A DNA stretch of 64,000 nucleotides, taken from contig JACKPP010000001.1 in assembly GCA_024233455.1 (NCBI GenBank), forward strand, positions 1 to 64,000, read 5' to 3'. The translations under genes were made by a program, and so were the position numbers. The notes beneath the pieces were generated by a model that had not been told where the DNA came from, searched no databases, and worked only from the letters and a program-made list of their open reading frames with translations. This document shows, piece by piece, positions 16,096 through 24,229 of the stretch; positions within the stretch are counted from its first letter, which is position 1; each line of letters starts with the position of its first letter. The stretch comes from Chlamydiales bacterium (GTDB taxonomy: Bacteria; Chlamydiota; Chlamydiia; Chlamydiales; JACKPQ01).

Positions 16096-18591
16096 ATGTC
16101 TATGCGTATCATTCAAAAAAATTTCAGCCAGAACTCTAAATATAAAGAAAAAAATCCTACGTACCTAGAACACGGCAGATTACTATTTTTAAGCCCGCAC
16201 ATTCCAAAAAAGTCTTTCGCGCAAGCGCCGATAGTGCTTCGCGGTGAATCTTTAAATGAGTTATTTGAAGAGAGGCTTTCATTGCGAAATGATCGTCGAA
16301 CACGTGTTCAGGATAGCGCAAGATACCCGAACTCAATCAATGTTCACCTATCTACGTCCTTCAATGATCGTAATAGTGGAGGATCTGGAGCTATGGTTGG
16401 CCCGCATCATATTTTAACCACCGCCCATAACGTCTATGATGTAAGATCACAAAGCTGGGCAGAAAGAATTACAGTTTGTCCTGGGAGAAATGGCGATTTA
16501 GCACCTTTTGGAAAAGTAACTGTAGATAGAGCCTACATTTTTTCTGATTGGACAAAGAAAACAGATAGGGGCTTTGATATAGCCCTTCTCATTTTAAGCG
16601 AATCAGTCGGTGAGTATACTGGTTGGGCTGGAGTGGTAAGTACCTCAGATAATGAAATTCAAACTGAAACAGTTCAAATTACGGGGTACCCTAGTGATAA
16701 GGGATTCAAGGAACTTTGGAGAATGCAGAATAAGGTAAACACTTGCAAGACCGAGGAATTCGATTATGCTATGGACGATACTTACCCTCGGCAAAGCGGA
16801 AGTCCCATTTGGGTTGAAAAATTTGGACAAGCTCACATCATAGGAGTGCACACCTTAGGAGAAAATTTCAAAAGCATCGGAGTGAGGATTTCTGCTTTGA
16901 AATTTAAAGATTTGCTTGCTACCTACATCTTCAAAACACATAAAATCATCTCCACATCCACTAATCAAGTTAGTCAGCCTTCTTATTGGAATTTATTTTG
17001 GGGTCTATTTGGAAATAATCCAGCCGAGACTATAGTTTCACCTATAGACCCATCATCAACGACAGTCGAAGAGCCTGCTAGCATTCACCAAGCTATTCAA
17101 TTTGGTAATATCGACGCATTAGTACGTATGCTAGGCAGCAGCAAAGGAATTTCAGATTTAGATGAGTATGGAGATACGCCCCTACACTTGGCAGTCAAAC
17201 GTGCCAACCAAGATCTAGAACAAGCTAAATTTTTTATTACGGCGCTCCTATTTTACGGTAGTAAACCAGAAATAAAGGATGTTTCTGGAGAGACGGCCCA
17301 TCAAAAAGCTTTAGGCTACGTTAAACATAACCCGTCTATGCAACAGATCATTGACCACCTCAGAAATCTAAGCAATCCCCAAAAGTTGCTTTTAGAAGTA
17401 AACCAAGCCTTAGAAAAATGGCCAAAAGAGGAGCTTTATAAGCAGTGGGAAAATTACACAACTCAGAACAAATCACAACTTAATATCAGATCATCAAGGC
17501 CATATGCTGAAACAGAGGAAGTAAACTTCGTAATCCTCCCTGGAGAGCAGACATCTGAATACGCTTTTCAAATGCTGGGTAACTGGCCAAAGCTTAATAA
17601 GCTAAGTCTTGAAAGCAACAAATTAAGTAATGAAGAGATCAAGGTTCTAGCCCAAATTCTGCCAAGCTTATCGCAGCTAAAGGCTCTAGATTTTAGCCGA
17701 TATAGCCTAGGACTTGAAGGAGCAAAAGCGCTTGCCATGGTATTAGGGAACACTGGCATCACTGAACTCAACCTTAACACCAACCGCATAGGAGTCCTAG
17801 GAGCAAGCGCGCTTGCCAACGTATTAGAAAAAACGATCATCTCCCAGCTGAACCTTAACTGCAATAGCATAGGAGCCAAGGGAGCAAGCGCGCTTGCCAA
17901 CGTATTAGAAAAAACAACCATCACTCAGCTGGACCTTGGCGGAAACTACATAGGACCCGAAGGAGCAAGCGCACTTGCTAAGGTATTAGAGAAAACAAAC
18001 ATCAAAAAGTTGAACCTTTGCGAAAACAGCATAGGAGCCACAGGAGCAAGCGCGATTGCCGATGTGCTAGAGAAAACAACCATCACCCATTTGAACCTTC
18101 GCGAAAATAACCTAGGAGCCACAGGAGCAAGCGCACTTGCCAAGGTATTAGAGAAAACATGCATCACAAAGCTTGACCTTTATTACAACAGTATGGGTGC
18201 CAAGGGAGCTGTCGCACTTGCCCAGGTGTTAGAGAAAACAAACATCGCCCAGCTGAACCTTTGCGAAAACAACATAGGACCTGAAGGAGCAAATGCACTT
18301 GCCAAGGTATTAGACAAAACATGCATCACAAAGCTTGACCTTGGAAACAACAACGTAGGAGCCGAAGGAGCAAGAGCACTTGCCAAGGTATTAGAGAAAA
18401 CGAAGATTACTCAACTAGACCTTAAAGGAAACAGCATAGGAGCCGAAGGAGCTATCGCACTTGCCAAGGTATTAGACAAAACATGCATCACAAAGCTTGA
18501 CCTTGGAAACAACCACATAGGAGCCGAAGGATTACAAGCTCTTACTGAGCAACTTAAAAACTGCCCGGAGCTCACGTTATCACTAACATAA
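16096..18591 (+). CDS. Trypsin-like protease fused to ankyrin and leucine-rich repeats
   Basis: An 831-residue protein. Residues about 80-280 form a chymotrypsin/V8-like serine protease domain. The likely catalytic His is in L-T-T-A-H-N, the Asp in F-D-I-A-L-L, and the Ser in R-Q-S-G-S-P-I-W followed by I-I-G-V-H-T. Residues about 330-420 contain an ankyrin-like stretch (G-D-T-P-L-H-L-A-V-K). The last 300 residues carry ten 27-residue leucine-rich repeats of the ribonuclease-inhibitor/NLR type. The triad appears intact. A clear AGGAGG stands 8 bases before ATG 16096. No signal peptide is visible, which fits type III secretion of a host-directed protease whose LRR picks the target; that role is inferred. 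Confidence 0.82.
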   Translation: MSMRIIQKNFSQNSKYKEKNPTYLEHGRLLFLSPHIPKKSFAQAPIVLRGESLNELFEERLSLRNDRRTRVQDSARYPNSINVHLSTSFNDRNSGGSGAMVGPHHILTTAHNVYDVRSQSWAERITVCPGRNGDLAPFGKVTVDRAYIFSDWTKKTDRGFDIALLILSESVGEYTGWAGVVSTSDNEIQTETVQITGYPSDKGFKELWRMQNKVNTCKTEEFDYAMDDTYPRQSGSPIWVEKFGQAHIIGVHTLGENFKSIGVRISALKFKDLLATYIFKTHKIISTSTNQVSQPSYWNLFWGLFGNNPAETIVSPIDPSSTTVEEPASIHQAIQFGNIDALVRMLGSSKGISDLDEYGDTPLHLAVKRANQDLEQAKFFITALLFYGSKPEIKDVSGETAHQKALGYVKHNPSMQQIIDHLRNLSNPQKLLLEVNQALEKWPKEELYKQWENYTTQNKSQLNIRSSRPYAETEEVNFVILPGEQTSEYAFQMLGNWPKLNKLSLESNKLSNEEIKVLAQILPSLSQLKALDFSRYSLGLEGAKALAMVLGNTGITELNLNTNRIGVLGASALANVLEKTIISQLNLNCNSIGAKGASALANVLEKTTITQLDLGGNYIGPEGASALAKVLEKTNIKKLNLCENSIGATGASAIADVLEKTTITHLNLRENNLGATGASALAKVLEKTCITKLDLYYNSMGAKGAVALAQVLEKTNIAQLNLCENNIGPEGANALAKVLDKTCITKLDLGNNNVGAEGARALAKVLEKTKITQLDLKGNSIGAEGAIALAKVLDKTCITKLDLGNNHIGAEGLQALTEQLKNCPELTLSLT
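17758..18567 (+). repeat. Ten in-frame 81-bp leucine-rich repeat units
   Basis: Ten consecutive units of 27 codons follow the pattern I-T-x-L-x-L-x-x-N-x-I-G-x-x-G-A-x-A-L-A. Nucleotide identity between units is high, which suggests recent expansion or homogenisation. Two more degenerate units precede them. Confidence 0.9.
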
Positions 18592-18666
18592 TGCTTTGCA
18601 ATAAATTCTTCGTTAGGCAATGCTGATCTCGTTTAGATCGTACAAACCAGCATTTTAGGAGTTTTT

Positions 18667-21600
18667 ATGACCAAAGTCCACAAACTAGTTATACAGGTTG
18701 GTAACACCCCAGTAGAGTTTTCCATTTCTGATCAAAGACTTTCCGCACTAAATCAACTGAGTAACAGTGCACTTTGTATTGATGGCCCAACACATGTTAA
18801 TAATCCAGAGCACTGTTTTAAAGCTTTAGGAAGCGGTCGCCTAACTTTTCAGAAAGGCAACCTCGTCATCTTGGCGCGAGGGTATGGCGGTGCCGGTGGT
18901 AAAGAAGAAGCAGAGATCCCCTACGAATACATCTGTCCTATCACCCACCTACTTATGCTCCATCCAGTGATAGCTGCTGATGGTGAAACTTACGAAGAAG
19001 AGGCAATAGCAAAGTATTTAGTCTCCAATAACCTAAGTCCTGTGCACCGCACGCAACTGTCAACCAAAAATCTTATTCCTAACCTAGCTATTAAGCGCAG
19101 AATTAACGCCTTCCTAGAAACCAATCCATCAGCAAAAAAAGAGCTCTACTTGCCGGCTAAACTGATTGAAGACTGCCAACAAGCGTTGCTGGCAGAAAAT
19201 ATTCCAATGGTTAAACTTCTTACCCAAACAGAGCCTAGGCTTTTTACTCACGAATTTAATGACAACCAAACTCTGTTAGACCTAGCTTTTTGTACCTCAC
19301 CCTCTACACTACAAGCCATTGTAGAGCTGTACCCTCCAGCCCATAAACCTCCATTAACTGATAAATTATGCGCCAGACTCGCCCAATTACAAGGTGCCGA
19401 CGGGCTTAAAATCCTTCTTGAGGCCTACCCCGCAGAAGTCTCGTTAAACAAGCGCCTTTTTAGTGCTATACAAGACACCTCGATCGACTATCTAAAAGCG
19501 CTTCTTGAACTAGGCGCTGATCCTAACGCCGTCAATTCCAAGGGACAGTCTGCGTTATACGCTGCTATTAATGCTGATAATAAAGACTTGCTAAGTATTC
19601 TCATTCAGCATGGAGCCGATATTAAAAAAGTTGAAAATGGCTGTTTGAGCGCCACCCAATACGCCATCCAAACCGGTAAACCGCACTTAGCTTATCACAT
19701 GATTTTTCAAAAGCGCCAGATCAAAGTTCAGCCCCACCTAATCCCTTTGCAAAACCAAGTTGATCAGCTCATGGCTATGCAACTGCTCACAATCCAAGCA
19801 CTCGAGCGGATCAGCACTAAGCTCGATCCAAAGACGTGCCAACCAGTTCAAGCCGAATTAACAGCCCTGCAGCTGCAGCTGGCAAACTTGATTGCCAAAC
19901 CCACATCTTCTCATATGCCCAATCCAACACTCGCAGCAAAGGCCCAACCTGTGCCGCCCATTGATACTGAAAAGGTGCGTCAGAGCGACATCATTGAACT
20001 GCTTAACCAAAACTTCCAAGACCTAGAAACTCTATTGCGTCTATACCGTGAAAATGAGCTCACCTTAAACGGCCCCCAGGAACAAACCCTTATTCTTCAT
20101 TACGCAAGTGCAGGTCTTCTTATGCGCTTGTTTCATCTACTGGGCATAGCTGGCAATCAGGGTCAATTACCCCCTCTTTTTAATGATCAGACCCATTTTT
20201 TTAATCGACCAACCGCCTATAAGTATCGCAATCAGCTCATGCATCACCTCTTCAAGTTCCGCGGCTGCACCCTTGTACTCATCAATACTGCTAAGCAGTT
20301 GCAATCTATCGGTAGCAATATTCAAAATCTCAAAAGTACTGGCTGTCCAAGCGCTGACCCACTCATGGAATTAAGCGATCTATCGATCCATAAAATCGCT
20401 AAACTCACTGAGGGTGTCGAGGACATGGTAAAAGATCAACTGCGAGCAGTAGAGGAAATAGACCAGTACGCTCTGGAACTCAGCATACTCAATCAGCAAG
20501 CCCAGGCGCTCATCAGGCAAAGTCCTGCTCTGTGGGAACATGCAGGGCTACTACACCTGGCCATTGGAACTCTGTCCTGCGCCCTTGGCCAGCGCATCAA
20601 AGACATCAGGGCCTATCCAGCTTATCAAACCATTAAAAATAAACTCCTCTCATTTGATCCCCAAGCTTTGGAAACTGCTACCTTTGGCACTATGACTATA
20701 AGAGCTACCGTCTTTGAGATTGACCGCATGCGCTTTGGACACACCTACAACTACGAGGGGCTAGCTCCTGGGCGGGCTTCGGCAAAGGCCCTGCGCCAAG
20801 CAGCTTTTGAACTGATTACTCCAGATAAACTTTTGCAACGGATGACACTAGCTAGCCAGCTTGCCAAAGAAAGTCCCAATCGCCAGGAACCCTTACCGTT
20901 TTTTTTCCGAGAGGCCAACCCCTCATTTGCATCATTACACCAGCAACTGCAATCTCTTAGCTTCCCGAAAACGCCCAGAAAACCAGAGAGCGATGCGGCG
21001 CCTTCTGGTAGCGAACTAGCCGTAAAACTGGCAGATGCATCCGAGTCTTCAATAACGAATGAACCAGAGACGACATGTCCTCAAAATGCCATTGATCCTT
21101 CCAGTAGCGCGCCCCCTGTGCCTGATATGGCTTTTGGAAAGGCCAAGTGGGCTCAATACTTTGGAGACATAGGCCAAGAGCCTGCTTTGCCTCCAAATAT
21201 TGAGGAAATCCTAAATCGCCCATGCCCTATACAGCCTGAAAAAAAGGTGCGTGATACGCATCTGCTCACCCTGATTCCAAGCCATGTTAGTGGCAAGGAA
21301 CTCGACACAGTAAGCATAGAAAAGCTGAAGCCACATTGGGGGCCTCAAGTACGCTATAGGAGTATCTATCACAGCCCACCCGAAGAACCATCAAAGGTCT
21401 CCCAAAATATTTGGGTCCTTATGCATAACAGCGCTATTTACTTTGGTAAAAACGACGATAAGCTATGCCGGAAAATGAAAGAATTAAGAGAAGCAAGTGG
21501 CCTTGACTATCAAATTCCAAATCTAATTGAGGTTGTTACTAGCATAGTTATGGATAATATCCCACATCGTAAAATATTTTTTATGGGGACAACTCTCTGC

Positions 21601-21735
21601 GCTGAAAAGAGTACCGTTAATGGAAAGACATATCATACCGCTGTTACCTACAGTGAAGGGGTGTATATAAAGCGGATAGATGCATCTGATATTGGTTACG
21701 GTAGCATCAGCCCAGTAGTAAGATTATCGAGTTAA
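18667..21735 (+). CDS. U-box/ankyrin protein with HEPN-like region (paralogue of 11976-15734)
   Basis: A 1,022-residue paralogue of the minus-strand U-box gene, similar over nearly its whole length. The U-box is at about residues 84-150 (I-C-P-I-T-H, H-P-V-I-A-A-D-G-E-T-Y-E-E-E-A-I). Ankyrin repeats are at about 185-360. The HEPN-like helical region at about 439-545 has R521-N-Q-L-M-H526, conserved with the paralogue. A Ser/Thr/Pro-rich linker (about 775-820) leads to a single copy of the C-terminal module, which is more diverged and ends in V-V-R-L-S-S. A GGAG site sits 4 bases before ATG 18667. The protein is predicted to be a host-directed ubiquitin ligase; the HEPN assignment is inference from pattern. 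Confidence 0.8.
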   Translation: MTKVHKLVIQVGNTPVEFSISDQRLSALNQLSNSALCIDGPTHVNNPEHCFKALGSGRLTFQKGNLVILARGYGGAGGKEEAEIPYEYICPITHLLMLHPVIAADGETYEEEAIAKYLVSNNLSPVHRTQLSTKNLIPNLAIKRRINAFLETNPSAKKELYLPAKLIEDCQQALLAENIPMVKLLTQTEPRLFTHEFNDNQTLLDLAFCTSPSTLQAIVELYPPAHKPPLTDKLCARLAQLQGADGLKILLEAYPAEVSLNKRLFSAIQDTSIDYLKALLELGADPNAVNSKGQSALYAAINADNKDLLSILIQHGADIKKVENGCLSATQYAIQTGKPHLAYHMIFQKRQIKVQPHLIPLQNQVDQLMAMQLLTIQALERISTKLDPKTCQPVQAELTALQLQLANLIAKPTSSHMPNPTLAAKAQPVPPIDTEKVRQSDIIELLNQNFQDLETLLRLYRENELTLNGPQEQTLILHYASAGLLMRLFHLLGIAGNQGQLPPLFNDQTHFFNRPTAYKYRNQLMHHLFKFRGCTLVLINTAKQLQSIGSNIQNLKSTGCPSADPLMELSDLSIHKIAKLTEGVEDMVKDQLRAVEEIDQYALELSILNQQAQALIRQSPALWEHAGLLHLAIGTLSCALGQRIKDIRAYPAYQTIKNKLLSFDPQALETATFGTMTIRATVFEIDRMRFGHTYNYEGLAPGRASAKALRQAAFELITPDKLLQRMTLASQLAKESPNRQEPLPFFFREANPSFASLHQQLQSLSFPKTPRKPESDAAPSGSELAVKLADASESSITNEPETTCPQNAIDPSSSAPPVPDMAFGKAKWAQYFGDIGQEPALPPNIEEILNRPCPIQPEKKVRDTHLLTLIPSHVSGKELDTVSIEKLKPHWGPQVRYRSIYHSPPEEPSKVSQNIWVLMHNSAIYFGKNDDKLCRKMKELREASGLDYQIPNLIEVVTSIVMDNIPHRKIFFMGTTLCAEKSTVNGKTYHTAVTYSEGVYIKRIDASDIGYGSISPVVRLSS

Positions 21736-21895
21736 TCATAAAAATAAAATAATAAATATTTTGATAATTGTAATTGACTTTGAGCTATTTTAGAATGCTT
21801 TCGTTTGGCAAGAGTTGTTTTGCAGCCTCAATGGTAGTTGGTGCGTTGTAAAAACGCTACAAAAACGGCCGAATTTATCAAGAAGGAATTTGAAG

Positions 21896-21924
21896 TGTAC
21901 ACGATTATCTATTTGTGTTATAGT
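21896..21924 (+). promoter_or_regulatory. Candidate sigma-70-type promoter for rpmG
   Basis: TGTACA, 17 bases, then TATAGT with a TGTGT just before it. The -10 box ends 32 bases before the rpmG start. Confidence 0.4.
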
Positions 21925-21956
21925 GATGCAAAAATTTATTGGATTGGAGAAGATTC

Positions 21957-22118
21957 ATGGCTAAGAAAAAAGCGCGCGAGGCGGTTAAACTAAAGAGTTC
22001 TGAAAGTGATCACATGTACTGGATACGAAAAAACAGAAAAAAGTGCCCTGAACGTATGGAACGCAATAAGTACGATCCTACTCTCAGACGCCATGTGCTG
22101 TACAAAGAAGCTAAGTAA
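21957..22118 (+). CDS. rpmG: Ribosomal protein L33
   Basis: Fifty-three residues matching L33: an N-terminal A-K-K-K-A-R-E followed by V-K-L-K-S-S-E-S, then Y-W-x-x-K-N-x-K, N-K-Y-D-P-T-L-R-R-H-V-L-Y-K-E-A-K. It is a component of the 50S subunit. Only one of the usual metal-binding Cys positions is seen, so this is the Cys-poor, zinc-independent type. A GGAG site is 8-9 bases before ATG 21957. It is followed after 6 bases by lolC, the arrangement seen in Chlamydia. Confidence 0.93.
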   Translation: MAKKKAREAVKLKSSESDHMYWIRKNRKKCPERMERNKYDPTLRRHVLYKEAK

Positions 22119-22124
22119 GATCTT

Positions 22125-23576
22125 GTGAAATTTGAGTTTGGGCTCGCCAAAAAATACCTTCTGCCAAGACGTCGGCAATTAAGTGTTTCGTTGATTTGCC
22201 TTCTCTCGGTCTTCGTCATTACCCTGGTAGTCTGGTTGCTGCTCACTTTTTTATCGGTCATGAGCGGCATCGAAAAGGGATGGCTCACCAAGCTCACGTC
22301 TTTAAATGCTCCCCTCCGCATCAATCCCACAGAGCGCTACTTCAATTCTTACTACTACCAAATCGATTCTATTGCCGCTGCCTCCCACTATTCGCTCAAA
22401 ACCATCGGCGAGAAGATGCGCGCTGAGTCTGTCGACCCTTACGACCCTGCATCAGACATGGAAGTTCCCCTCGATTGGCAACTGCCCGAAAAAAACGCAG
22501 ATGGCCGGCCCTTGGACCTAGTAAAAGAGGCCTTTGCAGCACTTGGCAAAGTGCCACATACTGCCGCCCAAGAATACGATATGAGCGGGGCGATGCTCCG
22601 CATCAAGCTTGTACGCGGTGATTACCACAGCTTTATTACTCAAGCCGCATACTTGACAACTTTTGCCGATCAAAGCCCCGCTGTTAAAAAACTCCTATCT
22701 CAGCCGATTGATGAACTCGGGTTCAACGACCTAGGAGAGCCAGGTATTTTAGTTCCTAAAAATTTTGCCGACAGTGGTGTCTTGATCGGCGATAGGGGCT
22801 ACTTGTCTTATGGCAACAATTCAACCGGTCAAGAGCAACGTCTGGGTGTTTATATCGCCGGATTTTACGATCCAGGTATTATGTCCATTGCCCCCAAATG
22901 CATATTAGTCCCCAAGACTGTTGCTGAAAATCTCCATAGTGCTGGCGAGGCGTATACGCTAGATCGCACGCAAGCTACCGGTATTCAGGTCTGGTTTGAC
23001 GATTTACAATCTGCCAATACGATTAAAACCCAGTTGCAAAAAGAATTCGATGCTAGAGGCTTATCTCCCTATTTTACGATTACAACCTACCATGAATACG
23101 ATTTTGCCAAAGATCTGCTGCAGCAATTTGAAAGCGATAAGCTGCTCTTCTCCTTAATCGGAGTGATCATTTTGATGGTCGCAGCAAGCAATATCATCTC
23201 TTCTCTAATACTGCTTGTAAATAACAAGAAAAAAGAGATTGGTATTCTACAGTCGATGGGAGCTAGTCGAGCTAGTATTGCTAAGGTATTTGCATTGTGT
23301 GGAGTGACGATTGGTCTTGTGAGTTCTTTGGTTGGAGGTCTTGCTGCTTACCTGACCTTGCACCACATTGACGCGGTCGTCCAGTTTTTAAGCTGGGTGC
23401 AAGGTCACGATATGTTTAACGCACTTTTTTACGGCGCAAACTTGCCCGATACATTGAGCCCCGATGCGGTGAAATTCATTTTGATTGCCACCCCGCTCAT
23501 CTCACTTTTAGCCGGTCTTGTACCAGCAATTAAGGCCGCTGGCATGCAACCTAGCGATATTTTGAGGTCGTCATGA
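22125..23576 (+). CDS. lolC: Lipoprotein-releasing ABC transporter permease (LolC/E family)
   Basis: A 483-residue inner-membrane protein with FtsX-type topology. One membrane span (about residues 25-47) is followed by a large periplasmic domain of about 290 residues, then three C-terminal spans. The last segment includes K-K-E-I-G-I-L-Q-S-M-G-A-S, a LolC/FtsX hallmark that contacts the ATPase. With LolD it would extract lipoproteins from the inner membrane for transfer to the outer membrane. Translation begins at a GTG (22125) just after rpmG, and the end overlaps lolD by 4 bases (ATGA). Only one permease gene is present here, as in other Chlamydiae, so it may act as a homodimer. Confidence 0.85.
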   Translation: MKFEFGLAKKYLLPRRRQLSVSLICLLSVFVITLVVWLLLTFLSVMSGIEKGWLTKLTSLNAPLRINPTERYFNSYYYQIDSIAAASHYSLKTIGEKMRAESVDPYDPASDMEVPLDWQLPEKNADGRPLDLVKEAFAALGKVPHTAAQEYDMSGAMLRIKLVRGDYHSFITQAAYLTTFADQSPAVKKLLSQPIDELGFNDLGEPGILVPKNFADSGVLIGDRGYLSYGNNSTGQEQRLGVYIAGFYDPGIMSIAPKCILVPKTVAENLHSAGEAYTLDRTQATGIQVWFDDLQSANTIKTQLQKEFDARGLSPYFTITTYHEYDFAKDLLQQFESDKLLFSLIGVIILMVAASNIISSLILLVNNKKKEIGILQSMGASRASIAKVFALCGVTIGLVSSLVGGLAAYLTLHHIDAVVQFLSWVQGHDMFNALFYGANLPDTLSPDAVKFILIATPLISLLAGLVPAIKAAGMQPSDILRSS

Positions 23577-24205
23577 GCGTTTTGAGATGTAAAAATCTGC
23601 GCAAAGCTTATCCGGGACTGGAGCTTTTAAAAGGCATAGACTTGGACATCAACAGTGGCCAAAGTATCGCGGTTATGGGCCCATCGGGGGTGGGAAAAAG
23701 CACGTTGCTACACTTGCTGGGGCTTTTAGATGCGCCAGATGAGGGCTCGATTGAGATTTTAGGACAACAGGTTAAAAAACGCGACTACCCACTTTTTCGC
23801 AACCGTCATATTGGCTTTGTGTTTCAAGCATTCCACCTACTCGAAGATGAAACTGTGCTTAACAACGTGCTTATGCCAGCTAAAATTGGCGGTCTAGATC
23901 GCAAGAAGCGCGCCTTGGAATTGATCGAACGGGTAGGACTAAAGGGGAAAGAGAAACAGCTTGCCAAATATCTTTCTGGAGGAGAAAAACAACGTGTGGC
24001 AATTGCCAGAGCGCTCTGCAATGATCCTGAACTAATCTTTGCCGATGAGCCCACCGGCAATCTTGATGAGGCCTGCTCCAAAGAGATTCACGATCTTTTA
24101 TTTCAAGAAGCCAAGGATAAGAGCCTGGTCATTGTCACCCACGATCCAGATTTGGCCAGCCTTTGCCAAAAAACCCTTACTTTAAATCATGGCTTGCTAA
24201 AATAA
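23573..24205 (+). CDS. lolD: Lipoprotein-releasing ABC transporter ATPase LolD
   Basis: A 210-residue ABC ATPase, normal length for LolD/MacB-type subunits. Walker A is G-P-S-G-V-G-K-S-T at about residues 37-45; the Q loop is V-F-Q-A-F-H. The signature is L-S-G-G-E-K-Q-R-V-A-I-A-R, Walker B is L-I-F-A-D-E-P-T-G-N, and the H loop is V-T-H-D. It is translationally coupled to the permease at 22125-23576, with which it forms the exporter that feeds lipoproteins to the outer-membrane pathway. Confidence 0.9.
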   Translation: MSVLRCKNLRKAYPGLELLKGIDLDINSGQSIAVMGPSGVGKSTLLHLLGLLDAPDEGSIEILGQQVKKRDYPLFRNRHIGFVFQAFHLLEDETVLNNVLMPAKIGGLDRKKRALELIERVGLKGKEKQLAKYLSGGEKQRVAIARALCNDPELIFADEPTGNLDEACSKEIHDLLFQEAKDKSLVIVTHDPDLASLCQKTLTLNHGLLK

Positions 24206-24229
24206 TTTCTGGCTGTTATTACTAACATT

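Noticed and set aside
17758..18567. CRISPR-like spaced repeats
   Set aside because: Units are contiguous, 81 bp, in frame and encode leucine-rich repeats.
17568..18620. Several minus-strand open frames with repeated Ala/Phe/Ser motifs
   Set aside because: They are the antisense of the LRR repeats and arise from the repeated DNA.
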